Shown here piece by piece: positions 9,637-20,047 of a stretch of DNA of 64,000 nucleotides. This stretch comes from Trichomonas vaginalis G3. Taxonomy: Eukaryota; Parabasalia; Trichomonadida; Trichomonadidae. Under the pieces are notes generated by a model. It was given only the letters and a program-made list of their open reading frames with translations, had not been told where the DNA came from and did no database searches. The position numbers and the translations under genes are program-made. How positions within the stretch are numbered: the first letter of the stretch is position 1; the number at the start of each line of letters is the position of its first letter. Location of the stretch: contig NC_067203.1 in assembly GCF_026262505.1 (NCBI RefSeq), positions 10,540,001-10,604,000 on the forward strand. The letters run 5' to 3'.

Positions 9637-11309
9637 TTATAATGTTGTATAAATTTGAAGGTGGAAATCTGTAATAATTTTATCTTGAAAAGACTTGGCA
9701 TTCTCAACAATGAATTGAGGGGTATTGCATTCAAATTCTGTAATTTGCGTGAGAATACTAAGCTTGATTTCCATTGGGATACTTAATTTCGAAAAATACT
9801 GGGTCATTCGTTTTTGAACCTTTGCTGCCTTGACAACTTTATCAAGTAGGTCATCTAAACCCAATTGAAGCGTATTTAAGTTTGCTGATGAGTTAACTAT
9901 TAACGATTTAATTTTATCAGTGAGCATTATACATTTTTCTGTATCCAGTCTGATTGTAGACTTTTTTGGCTTTTTTTCAGATGGCAACGGATTTGGAATT
10001 TTGTCTCTGAGCCTTATATCTTGAGAAATTCTGTAATAAAATGAAGGAACGATAAAATCGATTAATTTCATCACAAATCGATCAAATCTCATGAAAATTG
10101 TTCCGCCAAAGTAGTAATATTTAATTTTTTGTTAATCGATTCTGAAATGTTATTTGTGAGAGCTAAATTTTCATCTCTTTCAGCGGCTGTCCATCTTTCT
10201 TGGTTTGATATCCATTGATTTTGTATGTATTTTGAAAATTCTGGGAATTTTTCGGCTATTTCCAGAATTTTTTTGAACGTTGGTTCAATCCATTCTTTCT
10301 TGCCATTTCTGCCGTATGCAAGATAGTTCATTTTTGTATCTAATATCAATTTGTCTGAACTCTCAAATGCATAATCTTTCAAATTTTTTCTGAACGCCCT
10401 CATTACATGAACTGCACACCAATGAAGGATAACTTCTGGAAAAGAGTTGATAATCGCATTTTCGATTTCTTGTGCACAATCTGACATAAAATATTTTGGT
10501 TTTACTTTTGCCCAGTTAAAAAATGCCTTGAGACAGAATGCAATATTTTCTGAAGTGTTTGGATAAACGACAAATTGAAAAATTGGGAATGCATGTGTAT
10601 TTGGAAATTTGGCTGATATCATGTAAAACAACATTTTAAATTCAAGTAATGAATGGGTTGCATCAATAAAATGCTCTTTCACAATTTTGATTATGTCCAG
10701 AAATTTGAAAGAAGCATAATAAAAGATTAATTTCTTTGGTTTGTTGTAATTATCGACATCGAAATAAATTAAATCTTTTGGTGACTCTTGTTCTTTGATA
10801 CCCTTAAATAATTGAGTTGACTTGAATTGATTATCATCGTACTTTTGAATACCTTTGATCTTTTTATTTCCTTTTTCCTGAATTGTTTTCATTTGATCTG
10901 AAGATGCATTCAAAAAAGATGGCCTGTTAAGTGGATCATCCAGATCAAGTTTTTTGTCGCATTCAATTTGAGCCATTTTCGGATCACCCCCCCTGTTTTA
11001 TAAAATTAATAAGTACCCGACGATAGCATTGTGATAATGTGTGGTATTTCTTTGTCTCATCTTTGATTTGATTGTGATTATGTGTTCCATTATATTCTGT
11101 TAGGATATATTCTTCATCATCCTTTAGAAATGAGATACATGCTTCACATTTATCTGCACTGCACCTGAATTTTAATTTTGTTCCCCCTAAATTTGGATTT
11201 TTTTTAATTGATATGGACAACCTGCATGGCATTCGTTATCAATGACAGCTTTCATAGCATCTATATAAGATAGCCTTTCTTTAAGTTCGCATGGTGCATC
11301 GATATGCAT
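9637..11309 (-). pseudogene. Decayed Mutator-like (MULE) transposase
   Basis: Read leftward from ATG 11309 (MHIDAPCELKERL). The first part holds a WRKY/FLYWCH-like zinc-binding domain: NECHAGCPYQL, then KLKFRCSADKCEACI and YNGTHNHN, supplying Cys and His ligands. The central part (10089-10976) is a MULE DDE domain: FIDATHSLLEF (first Asp), KPKYFMSDCAQEIENAI (second Asp), VILHWCAVHVMRAF, and TNNISESINKKLN (Glu region). The last part is 9637-10092. The three pieces lie in different frames, with shifts near a T-run at about 11200, a C-run at about 10985 and near 10090, so the gene is dead. A Polinton is inserted about 44 bases upstream of its ATG. The transposon's outer ends could not be fixed. 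Confidence 0.7.
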
Positions 11310-11352
11310 CAAAAAAATGAAATGAAATTTCAATATCAAAAAAAGCAGAAAA

Positions 11353-11658
11353 AGTACAGTATACATTGTGCGTCGCCTGTAGCCTACAGCTACAGGCACC
11401 GACACAATGAAAAAAGTGACAGAAAACTGACACCATACGGGCGCGCATATGTACGCATATATGTGTAAAAATAAACGTTCATATGTAAACTAACCTTTAT
11501 TCACTAGCAGGGGCTGATAAATCATAATCGTCGAGAAGTACGATAGGTGGTCCCACCTGTTTAATCTGTATGGAGAGGCAAACGTGACGTAAGAAGCATA
11601 ACACTGGTTTCTCAGTATATTTAATAGACTCTGCTGTTGGCTTAACTGTAAGCTTATA
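11353..11658 (+). repeat. Left terminal inverted repeat of the Polinton (306 bp)
   Basis: Matches the reverse complement of 35224-35529. Its outer part carries an outward-reading TCACTTTTTTCATT (Inr-like) on the minus strand. Its inner part (11497-11658, minus strand) is a copy of the last 54 codons of the capsid gene at the other end. Confidence 0.95.
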
Positions 11659-11911
11659 AAAGAAGCAGATCACGGAGGCAAAGAAACGCTTACATCAACT
11701 CCTTGATGAACAATAAGCTTACTTAAGACTAAACAATTAATTATACTAACTTTTATACTTTTTCTCTTTTCCTAAGTTGATCGTGATCACAAAGATCGTG
11801 ATCTGAGTGACAATGAACTATAAGTTATATGAGGATATATGTGAGTAATATGAGTAAAAATAAGAGTTATAGTAGTAAAATTAGGTGTTTATTCGTGGTT
11901 TAGAGGAGGGA
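11659..11911. other. Non-coding stretch inside the left repeat with a GATC cluster
   Basis: Holds two direct copies of GATCGTGATC, at 11779-11788 and 11794-11803, so four GATC sites in 25 bases. No gene. It lies between the left terminal repeat and the first leftward gene, where a replication or regulatory site would be plausible. Confidence 0.5.
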
Positions 11912-12304
11912 TCAGAAGCCAGTGGCTAAGTTCCTTATGGCGCGCTTTAATTCATGGTAGGATGTGTCAGCCTTAAGGAACCTTTCATGCCAGCTGTCTG
12001 ACTCATGTCCCACACGGTTGAGACGAGATCGAAGATCGCAGATCTCGTTGGCATAAGAGTCAACTTTATACTCAAGCTGGCTGATGTAGAGCTCTTTACC
12101 TTTCGCTTCCTCTACTTTTTCAGCCAGCTTGAGCTTTAGTTCCTCGAGAGCTACGTTTGACTCCTCCAGCTGCTTCAAATACTTGTGGCTGGTCTTGATT
12201 AAACGTAGCTCTCGAGGAGTAGCTCGTGGACCCGTTTTCTTTGCCGTTTGCTTGTGATCGAGATCTGGGATCTTGATCTCGGCCTTCGGACTCTCGCCAC
12301 CCAT
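11912..12304 (-). CDS. Polinton coiled-coil protein
   Basis: Open frame with first ATG at 12304 (MGGESPKAEIKIPDLDHKQ), about 130 aa; the frame is open a little further upstream, so the start is uncertain. An N-terminal acidic and basic low-complexity stretch (KKTGPRATPRELRL) is followed by a coiled coil (LEESNVALEELKLKLAEKVEEAKGK..., SYANEICDLRSRLNRV). It is leftmost in the element, reading towards the left repeat. GATC sites recur every 6-7 bases in parts of it (12027-12044 and 12256-12278). Function unknown; a virion or DNA-associated role is possible. Confidence 0.5.
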   Translation of the reverse strand: MGGESPKAEIKIPDLDHKQTAKKTGPRATPRELRLIKTSHKYLKQLEESNVALEELKLKLAEKVEEAKGKELYISQLEYKVDSYANEICDLRSRLNRVGHESDSWHERFLKADTSYHELKRAIRNLATGF

Positions 12305-12438
12305 CAATATTTCCTCGTCGCCAGAGGACTGTTCTTCAGTCACCTCTGGCTTCTGGATGGCAAGAGCTTAGCAGGAGCTTGTTGTTCGCTTCCATTAAAA
12401 TGTAAACTTTACGTGTCAAAAAAATTCTGTCACGTAAA

Positions 12439-13509
12439 CTATTTATGTTGAGATTGAGTACCAGACTCTAATATAAGTTCAACCATTATATTAGAGTCTT
12501 TAGGAATTTCATATGGTTCTTTTACATAATATTCCTTTTTTTGACCATCAGTTGATTCTTCAACTCTTTTGAATGAAAAGCGCTTATAAAACTCAAACAC
12601 GAGTGCATCTTTATAACCAGTGATATCGTAAAATTTTGGTGGCACAAGCTGTTCATTCACATTACATATAAATTGTTTGTTATCATGAGCAATATTACTC
12701 AACGTTACTAAAGGCTCAAGGAGAGGATTTATTCTTATCTGATAACCGACAAATTTATATGTTGGTTTGCCCTTTCGCTCAAGGATAAACCTGATATTCG
12801 CTATAGTTATGAAAAGCTCATCAAAGTACTTATATGTTTTTTTATCTTTATCATTTTCGTCAGTGAAATCTGCTATGGTAAAACTATAATATACATGCAT
12901 TCGCGAGATATATTTTTTTTCCCATAAGTCTAAAAATTTTGCTTTCGATGGAATTACTTTTTGCGTGAATGTTCTACCATGGTCATCTTCCCAAACAAGC
13001 TCTGGTTTTCTTGATGTTGTGTCTGTTTCAGTGGTTTCTAATAACGCAGTGATGAAATCCAACACATCTCCTAGGGACATGTCATATTTATAATTCAAGG
13101 CATTTTTTTCTATACTACTGTATGAAGGTAATGTTATGATTGGTGATGTACCTTTTCTTAATACATTCAATTTATTTTCATTTGAATCATAGTAACAATC
13201 AACAAATTCTCTACTTGCCTCAGTCATTTTTTCCATAAGACCTTCATTCAACTCCTGTGTAGTCATGTTGGGTTTTATGTAATATCTCATGTCAAACCTT
13301 TTTTTCACTGATTTTGATGAATCTGTCATTTCTAATGGAATAGCAAGAAACTCAAAGTCTGGATGCTCAAGACTTATCTTTCTTATCTCAAGAGCTTTTG
13401 ACGCAGGATATTCAATGAAGTCTCTCGGTAATTTATATGAGACTGTATTACCACTTATCGTGCCATCATTCATAACATGTTCATAGTATAATCCATCATA
13501 TTTAGACAT
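12439..13509 (-). CDS. Polinton unknown protein, possible minor virion component, 356 aa
   Basis: Starts MSKYDGLYYEHVMNDGTISG at 13509. This start is favoured over an upstream in-frame ATG because it lies just 18 bases from the divergent ATPase gene and is preceded by CTTTTAG and TATAAA-like sequence. The protein is beta-rich and polar (SYKLPRDFIEYPASKALEIR, HPDFEFLAIPLEMTD, YVYYSFTIADF-like and TYKFVGYQIRINPLLEP stretches), without membrane segments. I do not recognise the family. Position beside the packaging ATPase and size suggest a structural or packaging protein, which is inference only. Confidence 0.6.
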   Translation of the reverse strand: MSKYDGLYYEHVMNDGTISGNTVSYKLPRDFIEYPASKALEIRKISLEHPDFEFLAIPLEMTDSSKSVKKRFDMRYYIKPNMTTQELNEGLMEKMTEASREFVDCYYDSNENKLNVLRKGTSPIITLPSYSSIEKNALNYKYDMSLGDVLDFITALLETTETDTTSRKPELVWEDDHGRTFTQKVIPSKAKFLDLWEKKYISRMHVYYSFTIADFTDENDKDKKTYKYFDELFITIANIRFILERKGKPTYKFVGYQIRINPLLEPLVTLSNIAHDNKQFICNVNEQLVPPKFYDITGYKDALVFEFYKRFSFKRVEESTDGQKKEYYVKEPYEIPKDSNIMVELILESGTQSQHK

Positions 13510-13527
13510 TTTATATGTAACTAAAAG
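13510..13527. promoter_or_regulatory. 18-bp divergent promoter region
   Basis: All that separates the ATGs of the 356-aa protein (left) and the ATPase (right). Rightward, TTTTAT lies 13 bases before the ATG; leftward, CTTTTAG lies 11 bases before the ATG. Both fit the element-wide T-run plus A-rich pattern described in the findings. Confidence 0.45.
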
Positions 13528-14427
13528 ATGGAGAAAGTTATTAATCAAGTAGATAAGATTCTTCATGATGGAGCACGTAAGAATAGTAAAGAACTAAACA
13601 ATGCACTCATTATGCCATTTTCTGATGATTATCCATTTTGTACTAATGGTGTTTATTTCTACTGCGGTAAGATGGGTTCAGGTAAGACATATGGTGTTAT
13701 TCGTCATATAATGATAACAGACCGCTTCACTAATACTCCATATTATGACTCAATAGTTATCTCAGCAACATCAGGAACAATGGATAAAACAGCGAAGACA
13801 TTTATGAGTCAAGTTAAAGCACCAGTACTGAAAAAGGATGATAAAGAACTTATGCCTTATTTAATGAAGAACGTTAAGATGAAAGCAAAGTATTACGCTA
13901 TTGTTGAGTTCGTTCAAAGTAAGTTCGAAAAAATTTCAGAGGAGATGGAACACATCTTAACAAAGCATCAACTAAGGAAACCTGATGGAAAGTTTGAGTA
14001 TAAGAAGATTGCAATATATGTTGTAAAGAAGTTGAACAAATATCCTTTCACAAAGTATCCCAGTAATTCTCTATTAGTGTTAGACGATTATGGTGGTCAT
14101 GACTTATTGAATGACCCACGTTCACCATTAGCGAACTTCATCACTAAGGTCAGACATTATAACTATACTGTTGTCATCATGTGTCAAACATGGAGACATA
14201 TATGTTTAAACATTAAGAGACTATGCACTGACTTCGTTATCTTTCAAGGTTATTCTATGAGAGACTTTCAGTCAATGATTGAACAGTCAGGAGCAACAGA
14301 AGATTGGGAAGAGTTATGGAACAAATACAAAGAGCTACCAACACCTCGTTCATATATGGAAGTTCATATAGTTGCAGGAAAGACGGACTTTAAAGAAGTT
14401 AAGCAACAAAAGATGACATTATTTTAA
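13528..14427 (+). CDS. Polinton genome-packaging ATPase (A32/FtsK-HerA type)
   Basis: 299 aa. Walker A GKMGSGKT at residues 47-54, preceded by the beta strand NGVYFYC. Walker B LLVLDDYGG near residues 182-190. This is followed by VRHYNYTVVIMCQTWRHI, the sensor-like strand with the Gln typical of this ATPase class, and the arginine-containing region NIKRLCTDFVIFQGYSMRDF. In Polintons and related viruses this enzyme drives DNA into the capsid. It starts 18 bases from a divergent gene and is followed after 10 bases by the 135-aa protein. Confidence 0.88.
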   Translation: MEKVINQVDKILHDGARKNSKELNNALIMPFSDDYPFCTNGVYFYCGKMGSGKTYGVIRHIMITDRFTNTPYYDSIVISATSGTMDKTAKTFMSQVKAPVLKKDDKELMPYLMKNVKMKAKYYAIVEFVQSKFEKISEEMEHILTKHQLRKPDGKFEYKKIAIYVVKKLNKYPFTKYPSNSLLVLDDYGGHDLLNDPRSPLANFITKVRHYNYTVVIMCQTWRHICLNIKRLCTDFVIFQGYSMRDFQSMIEQSGATEDWEELWNKYKELPTPRSYMEVHIVAGKTDFKEVKQQKMTLF

Positions 14428-14437
14428 GAAGAAATAA

Positions 14438-14845
14438 ATGGGTTTTGGCGATTATGTTAAAGCTGGATGGGGTATGGTGAAAAAAAATCCTGGTCTTGTA
14501 ATAGGTGCTGGATTTAACATTGCTAACAAACTTTTCCCTCAAGTTGGTCAAGTCGGTGGTGTTATCGGTAGTCTTGGTGAAAGAATTGCAAAAACTACAT
14601 TAGGTGAAGATAATGCATTAACGAAGAATCTTAAAGCATTCAATAAAGCTCTTGGTGGTGACTTCAGTAGAGACAAGCCTGTTGAAACACCTATAGTTCA
14701 ACCTCAACAAACTATTGACAACAATAAGTATAACGCATACATTGGAGGAGCTATTTGGAACAATCATAAGCCATTAGTTCAGTCAGTACGTGTACTATCA
14801 GACATGCCATGGATTAATGCTATTAGTGGCACTATACGCAGATAA
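14438..14845 (+). CDS. Polinton small glycine-rich hydrophobic protein, 135 aa
   Basis: MGFGDYVKAGWGMVKKNPGL, then a Gly/Val/Ile-rich amphipathic stretch (residues 17-55, GAGFNIANKLFPQVGQVGGVIGSLGERIAK), then a polar Pro/Gln middle and a conserved-looking C-terminus (YIGGAIWNNHKPLVQSVR). The amphipathic segment resembles membrane-active or virion-internal peptides; similar AIG/VGG stretches occur in the next gene. Lies 10 bases after the ATPase gene and 20 bases before the 1,171-aa protein. Family not recognised. Confidence 0.6.
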   Translation: MGFGDYVKAGWGMVKKNPGLVIGAGFNIANKLFPQVGQVGGVIGSLGERIAKTTLGEDNALTKNLKAFNKALGGDFSRDKPVETPIVQPQQTIDNNKYNAYIGGAIWNNHKPLVQSVRVLSDMPWINAISGTIRR

Positions 14846-14865
14846 TATATTTTTATGAGGTTTAA

Positions 14866-17800
14866 ATGAGTGAACAAGAGAGGAAACTCATTGATGAACG
14901 AGTTAAGAAATGGGAGAATGAACGTCCGATAATTCGTACCATAATTAGCGATCAAAAGTTCAAGCAGCATACATTTGATTTTTTGCGCGATATATATAAT
15001 GATCTTGCTTTTGATTACAATGCTAGGCAATACTTTGAGAAAGAATATGTTCAAAAAGGTCGTATTAATTTCCCAATGAGAAGAGAAGGCTTTTTGATTA
15101 CATCAACATATACAGCACGTGGTAGAGACCCTTTTACAGACGCGGTTCGTAACTTTAAAGCACGTTCTTCTATTAATGATGATCCAGATTTCTACATACC
15201 TTATTTTCGTCCACCTTCGCATCCTTTACGAACCAGTGATCCTGGATATGACGCTAAACGAAGATATATAGAGACGAAATTAGCTAAATACAAGGAACCT
15301 AAGGATCCAAGGACTGGAGAAGTAAAGGAATCACATGTCAAGATAAATAAGCTTTACAAAGTAGTTGAAGAATTGGAGAAACGATCTAATGAGATTAACG
15401 CTGAGAAGAAAAAGGAAGTACCAAATATGAACAAACTAGATAAGATGATTAAGGAATATAGAGGATTGGCGAATACATCGAGCGTTCTAATAAAGGAAGT
15501 AGAAAACACGACAAAGCTGCAGAAAATGATTCATGATGAATTACTGTTAGGTGAATTTTCTATAAAACAAAGACAGAGTAACTTAATGGGTGAGGCTTAT
15601 TATTTGGAGAATTGGTATAATGAGAGGTTAAAACAAATGTCGACTCCAACACCAACTCCTACACCTACTCCTACAGTAGCTCCAACACCAACTCCCACTC
15701 CTGAACCAACAGTAGCTCCAACGCCAACTCCTACAGTAGCTCCAACGCCAACTCTGACACCAACTGCTCACGCAGGTCCTCCACCAATGTCGAGTAGTCA
15801 TGGTATAACATTAAATAAACCAACACCTACACCAAAAATAACTCCTGTATCACATCCTAGTACAACTAACCCAGTATCTGATTCAAATCAAGCGGAAAGA
15901 TCACAGGTTCTTAAAAGAGCTAATACACCAACTGCTTCCCCTATTAGAACACCAGAGCCAACTCCAAGAATCACAAAGGCGCCAACACCTTCACCGACTG
16001 TTGAACCAACTCCAGAACCAACAGTACCTCCAACTCCATCTCCAACTCCATCACCGACACCTACAAAAGCACCTACTCCATCTCCAACTCCGACTAAAGC
16101 TCCGACACCGTCTCCAACACCAACTAAAGCTCCAACACCGTCTCCAACTCCAGCTGAACCAACTGATGCAGAATCTATTCAAAATTGGTTAGACGAAGAA
16201 AAGCGAAAAGAAAAGGCTGCAATTGATGCTGCACTAGATAAAAACACACCACCACAGACACTTGGTGGTTACATGTTAAAGAAAGACAACATTCAAAGAC
16301 AAGAACGTGCATTGAGTGTTGCCAGAGAACAAGCACAAGAAGAGAAGAAAATAGTTGAAGGAGAAGCTTCAAATAGAGGTGGTCCAGGAACTTACAAAGG
16401 ATCAAACTATCCAGCAGAGAAAGCCTCGAGTGATAATGTTGTCTCAAGAGCTACTGATTTAGTTACCCATGGTATTCTAACTGGTGCAACAGCTGTTGGT
16501 AGTGCTATTGGAACCAGTGTTGACACTGTTGTTGATACTGTAAGAACTGTTACAAATCCTACACCTGAAGATAGGAAGGAAGAATTTCTTACTCTTAATA
16601 CAAAGGCAAAACCAGGGATATGGATTGGTCGTGGAATTTTAAATGCTGGTAGTGCTATTGGCAATGGTGCTTCAGCGGTAGGGGGATGGCTCGGAAGAAC
16701 AGCAACATCAACCGCAAATGGAATACTAACAGGTGCCAAATCACTTGGTAATTGGGCTGATGATAAGTATACAAAATATTATGAAGAAAAAGCTCGTAAG
16801 GCTAAGGAAGAAGCTGAACGAAAGGCGAAAGAAGAAGCTGAACGTAAAGAACTAGAGGAGCTTAAGAAGAAAGAAAAAGCTCGTAAGGCTAAGGAAGAAG
16901 CTGAACGAAAGGCGAAAGAAGAAGCTGAACGTAAAGAACTAGAGGAGCTTAAGAAGAAAGAAAAAGCTCGTAAGGCTAAGGAAGAAGCTGAACGAAAGGC
17001 GAAAGAAGAAGCTGAACGTAAAGAACTAGAGGAACTTAAGAAGAAAGAAAAAGCTCGTAAGGCTAAGGAAGAAGCAGATAGAAAGGCGAAAGAAGAAGCA
17101 GATAGAAAGGCTAAGGAAGAAGCTGATAGAAAGGCGAAAGCAGCAACACCATCGCCAACTCCATCTCCTTCACCATCTCCATCTCCTTCACCATCACCAA
17201 CTCCATCGCCATCTCCATCTCCTTCACCATCAATAGCGGCTCCTGTGAGACAATTTGGTGCATGGGGTGCTGATTTAGTCAAAGATGCTGCACAAGGAAT
17301 TGGAAAGGAACTGAAGAACACAACATTAGGTACAATAGAGCGTTTTGGTAATCTTACGGATTACACAATTAGATCAGCTGCTAATCTTTTATATAACCAG
17401 ACTACTGATAACGGTACTGATGAATTGGCTGTAAACGGACTAGCATCAATTAAGAAATCAGCAGAAGATAAATACGATGAATGGAAAAAGAATATTAAGG
17501 GTGAATATAATAAGTATGCATATCCTGAAGAACATATGAAGTTAGAGCTTACCAGACTAAGATCAAAATATGGTAATGAAACAACAAATACTACAACGCA
17601 AACGACGAAAGCTGACAGAAAGATTGATGACACTCCTACTCCAACTCCTGCAATGGCGAACATCACAACAATTGCTCCAAGAGTTCCAACAGGAGAAGGT
17701 ATATCAGGAAATGTTTCAACTACTCATAACATTACTGAAGCAGCTAATGTTTCAGCAGTTGAGCAACCTGTTGTTAATGTAACTCAGGAAAACGCTACTG

Positions 17801-18381
17801 AAACATCAACACCAAGACAGGATGTAAATAATGAACGTCCAGAAGTTAAGGAGGTTGCAAAAGCATACCTGGAGAAAAATACTACACAAGTTCTTGAAGC
17901 AGAAAAGCATCTCAATTCAGACAAAACACCATCTCCAACTCCTGAAGCATCAGTTCCTCCAGCAATTGGTGGAAATATACCTTCAGTATCACCATGGCAG
18001 AAATTTTATGGATTGTTTAAAGGAGCGAATAAGGTAATGGATGCTGCTGAGAATCTCCAAAAGTTCAAGAATGAAGTCGCAACTGGTGCAAAGGAAATAG
18101 AAGAGAATGATAAACAAGCTGCTGAATTAGCTAAACAACAAGCTGAAGCAACTAAACAAGCAGCAGCTCCTAAACAATCTATATCTAAGTCTCAAAGACA
18201 AGGTCCTGACCCAAGTGCTAAAGTCAAACAGAATCCAACACCACCTGCAGCAGAGAAGTCCAAGAAGGACAAGGACAAGAAGAAGGATAAATCAAAGAAG
18301 GACAAGGACAAGAAGAAAGATAAGGATAAGAAAAAATCGTCAAAAGATAAAAAACATAAAAATTTATCCAGTAAGAAATGA
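14866..18381 (+). CDS. Polinton giant low-complexity protein, 1,171 aa
   Basis: Residues 1-255 form a charged helical N-terminal domain ([20 protein letters not shown]). About 257-430 is Thr-Pro repeat ([17 protein letters not shown]). 520-630 holds two Gly/Ala-rich amphipathic segments like those of the 135-aa neighbour. 641-758 is a highly charged helix made of three nearly exact 87-bp DNA repeats from 16792 (KAKEEAERK units). 760-789 is Ser-Pro repeat. The end (1132-1171) is a lysine-rich tail of [10 protein letters not shown] type. The lysine tail suggests DNA contact and the Pro-rich arms a spacer; both are inferences. The stop overlaps the next start by four bases (ATGA). Preceded by TTTTTAT nine bases before the ATG. 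Confidence 0.75.
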   Translation: MSEQERKLIDERVKKWENERPIIRTIISDQKFKQHTFDFLRDIYNDLAFDYNARQYFEKEYVQKGRINFPMRREGFLITSTYTARGRDPFTDAVRNFKARSSINDDPDFYIPYFRPPSHPLRTSDPGYDAKRRYIETKLAKYKEPKDPRTGEVKESHVKINKLYKVVEELEKRSNEINAEKKKEVPNMNKLDKMIKEYRGLANTSSVLIKEVENTTKLQKMIHDELLLGEFSIKQRQSNLMGEAYYLENWYNERLKQMSTPTPTPTPTPTVAPTPTPTPEPTVAPTPTPTVAPTPTLTPTAHAGPPPMSSSHGITLNKPTPTPKITPVSHPSTTNPVSDSNQAERSQVLKRANTPTASPIRTPEPTPRITKAPTPSPTVEPTPEPTVPPTPSPTPSPTPTKAPTPSPTPTKAPTPSPTPTKAPTPSPTPAEPTDAESIQNWLDEEKRKEKAAIDAALDKNTPPQTLGGYMLKKDNIQRQERALSVAREQAQEEKKIVEGEASNRGGPGTYKGSNYPAEKASSDNVVSRATDLVTHGILTGATAVGSAIGTSVDTVVDTVRTVTNPTPEDRKEEFLTLNTKAKPGIWIGRGILNAGSAIGNGASAVGGWLGRTATSTANGILTGAKSLGNWADDKYTKYYEEKARKAKEEAERKAKEEAERKELEELKKKEKARKAKEEAERKAKEEAERKELEELKKKEKARKAKEEAERKAKEEAERKELEELKKKEKARKAKEEADRKAKEEADRKAKEEADRKAKAATPSPTPSPSPSPSPSPSPTPSPSPSPSPSIAAPVRQFGAWGADLVKDAAQGIGKELKNTTLGTIERFGNLTDYTIRSAANLLYNQTTDNGTDELAVNGLASIKKSAEDKYDEWKKNIKGEYNKYAYPEEHMKLELTRLRSKYGNETTNTTTQTTKADRKIDDTPTPTPAMANITTIAPRVPTGEGISGNVSTTHNITEAANVSAVEQPVVNVTQENATETSTPRQDVNNERPEVKEVAKAYLEKNTTQVLEAEKHLNSDKTPSPTPEASVPPAIGGNIPSVSPWQKFYGLFKGANKVMDAAENLQKFKNEVATGAKEIEENDKQAAELAKQQAEATKQAAAPKQSISKSQRQGPDPSAKVKQNPTPPAAEKSKKDKDKKKDKSKKDKDKKKDKDKKKSSKDKKHKNLSSKK

Positions 18382-18614
18382 GTCAAGTCATTAAAGCATC
18401 AACTAAACAAAAGTGGTTAACTGAATATATAAAAGATGGTAAGGTTCCTGATGGATATTATGTACATACAATGAAAGACGGACGTGTACAGTTCCGTAAA
18501 GTCAAGCAACCTCTCAATGATGAACAGATCAGAAGGAAGATCTCATTGTATGAAACAAAAATAAAGGACTTACAAGCTAAACTCGAAACCCACGATACTT
18601 CTCAAGAAAACTAG
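18378..18614 (+). CDS. Polinton small basic protein, 78 aa
   Basis: [20 protein letters not shown], then [21 protein letters not shown] (residues about 27-47, written with natural breaks: [21 protein letters not shown]), then a coiled-coil C-terminus. The central motif recurs in the protein at 33227-33676 (YYVCHMKNGSVQVRKRKAPLN, split as YYVCHMKNGSVQVRK and RKAPLN in part), so the two are paralogues. Start overlaps the preceding stop by four bases, implying translational or transcriptional coupling. The 3' end overlaps the 3' end of the convergent integrase gene. Confidence 0.65.
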   Translation: MSQVIKASTKQKWLTEYIKDGKVPDGYYVHTMKDGRVQFRKVKQPLNDEQIRRKISLYETKIKDLQAKLETHDTSQEN

Positions 18615-19602
18615 GCATATCTTTAACATGACCTTCATTAATATTTTTCCTCCAATACTGTACTTCCATTTGTGACAACCTGTTTGGATTACCTTCACGC
18701 ATACCTCTACCTGTCACTTTTCCTGTATTTTCGTTCTCAAACGTAACATCATACTTTACATCATTACCGACAAGTTCATGACCATCAATACTTTTAACAG
18801 CACCGTGTCTTCCTTGATCTAAAGTTTCTCCTTGCTTTAATCCATGCTCTATTTTTGTCCATATCTGATAACGTGGATATCTTGCAACACTTCCATCTTT
18901 TGCTCTTAACAAGTATGCACTTGTATCAACTGAATCAACTGTATAATAAGAAGGATCAAGATGTCTTCTTTGTTGGTTACCTTTACCCCATGTTCTTGGT
19001 TCAACTATGACTTGAACTTTTTGACCAGGTCTTAAGTTATAAAGGTTATTTTTTCTGACATACTCTTCTTTCAATCTTTGCTTCTTTATATATTCCTCAT
19101 TATCCTTTTCTGTGAAATCATCAGGCTTTTGTTGTGTGCTTGAATGATATTCAGTGTTGTAGTCATTAATAATTTGTCTCATTGTATCTGCAGTGAAAGG
19201 TGGTGTTTTATCACCTTCTTTGAGGTTTAACTTCATATGTAACATAGTTCTAATAGTTCTACAGAACCTATTAATAATACCTAGTATGTTATGATTGTAT
19301 TTCTGTGTCGTCATGTGCTCAATGTTATGACTGACCAACAGATCTCGAACATTTTGTGTCGTATAAGCTGGGTCTTCATCACTAGTAAGTATTGTAGGCT
19401 TCATTTCACCTGTAGCTTGTGAAATGAACTTCTGCATTGCACTTAGAACATTGTTTGAGTTCTTTTCACTCATTGGGAACGCATAACCTTTTCTACTGTT
19501 TACATTGATGAACAAAAGAAAATATGGTGGTGTTCCACCAGGATTCTCAAATGTATCGAATTGATAAGCTCCCATATCAGTTGAATATATTGGTAGCATC
19601 AA
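18577..19602 (-). CDS. Polinton integrase (rve/DDE family)
   Basis: 341 aa starting MMLPIYSTDMGAYQFDTF. The RNase H-like core shows the first acidic residue in STDMG, hydrophobic strands YFLLFINVNSRKGYAFPM, a second acidic site in TILTSDEDPAY, then NHNILGIINRFCRTIRTM and NDYNTEYHSSTQQKP, the usual pattern of Polinton/retrovirus-like integrases. C-terminal to it is a beta-rich region (RPGQKVQVIVEPRTWGKG) and a chromodomain-like end (VKYDVTFENENTGK...VQYWRKN) that may steer target choice. It catalyses insertion of the element ends, consistent with the 6-bp duplication seen here. It is convergent with and overlaps the 78-aa gene. Confidence 0.85.
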   Translation of the reverse strand: MMLPIYSTDMGAYQFDTFENPGGTPPYFLLFINVNSRKGYAFPMSEKNSNNVLSAMQKFISQATGEMKPTILTSDEDPAYTTQNVRDLLVSHNIEHMTTQKYNHNILGIINRFCRTIRTMLHMKLNLKEGDKTPPFTADTMRQIINDYNTEYHSSTQQKPDDFTEKDNEEYIKKQRLKEEYVRKNNLYNLRPGQKVQVIVEPRTWGKGNQQRRHLDPSYYTVDSVDTSAYLLRAKDGSVARYPRYQIWTKIEHGLKQGETLDQGRHGAVKSIDGHELVGNDVKYDVTFENENTGKVTGRGMREGNPNRLSQMEVQYWRKNINEGHVKDMPSFLEKYRGFRV

Positions 19603-19658
19603 AATCCTCTTGTATTAAAGTTTTTTCTTGTTTACCAACAGTCATTTTTTTATTAACG

Positions 19659-20012
19659 TTAAAGTCTTACAGGCATTGAGTAATCGCTATAACCATCATG
19701 GTCTGCGAATTCATGTAATCTTGATGCATCAGGTTCTTTCTTCGTTGGTGCATGAAACCTTGCTTCATCATAAAGGTTCATATAATGGTTTGTCACGTTT
19801 GGGGTAGACCCAATTTTTGCATATTGAGGATATGAGTAATGATACACTAAGTTGAACCCATTACTACCATCATCAACATATATCTTTGGTGGAGGTTGTC
19901 TTATTAAATTCCTTCCTCTTGGGGCTTTGAGTTGGACGATCTGATCTAGATCATTGTAAACAACTCCTGTTGCAGTATATTCTGTGTTGTTCTCTGGGTT
20001 AATGTTCGTCAT
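19659..20012 (-). CDS. Polinton unknown protein, 117 aa
   Basis: MTNINPENNTEYTATGVVYN to MPVRL. Pro/Tyr/Asn-rich (RQPPPKIYVDDGSNG, YHYSYPQYAKIGS), no obvious helix bundle or membrane segment. Family unknown. Divergent from the gene at 20048 with a 35-bp shared promoter region; leftward it is preceded by GTTTTAT ten bases before the ATG and ends in ATATAAATG. Confidence 0.55.
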   Translation of the reverse strand: MTNINPENNTEYTATGVVYNDLDQIVQLKAPRGRNLIRQPPPKIYVDDGSNGFNLVYHYSYPQYAKIGSTPNVTNHYMNLYDEARFHAPTKKEPDASRLHEFADHDGYSDYSMPVRL

Positions 20013-20047
20013 TTATATGAGAATAAAACAATTTTTACTCATAACAA
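20013..20047. promoter_or_regulatory. 35-bp divergent promoter region
   Basis: Rightward TTTTTAC lies nine bases before ATG 20048; leftward GTTTTAT lies ten bases before ATG 20012, which sits in ATATAAATG. TCATAA and TCATAT also occur and could act as Inr. Supports both starts. Confidence 0.45.

Noticed and set aside
16779-17321. 180-codon Ser/Ala/Phe-rich frame on the minus strand
   Set aside because: Antisense shadow of the KAKEEAERK repeats in the giant Polinton protein.
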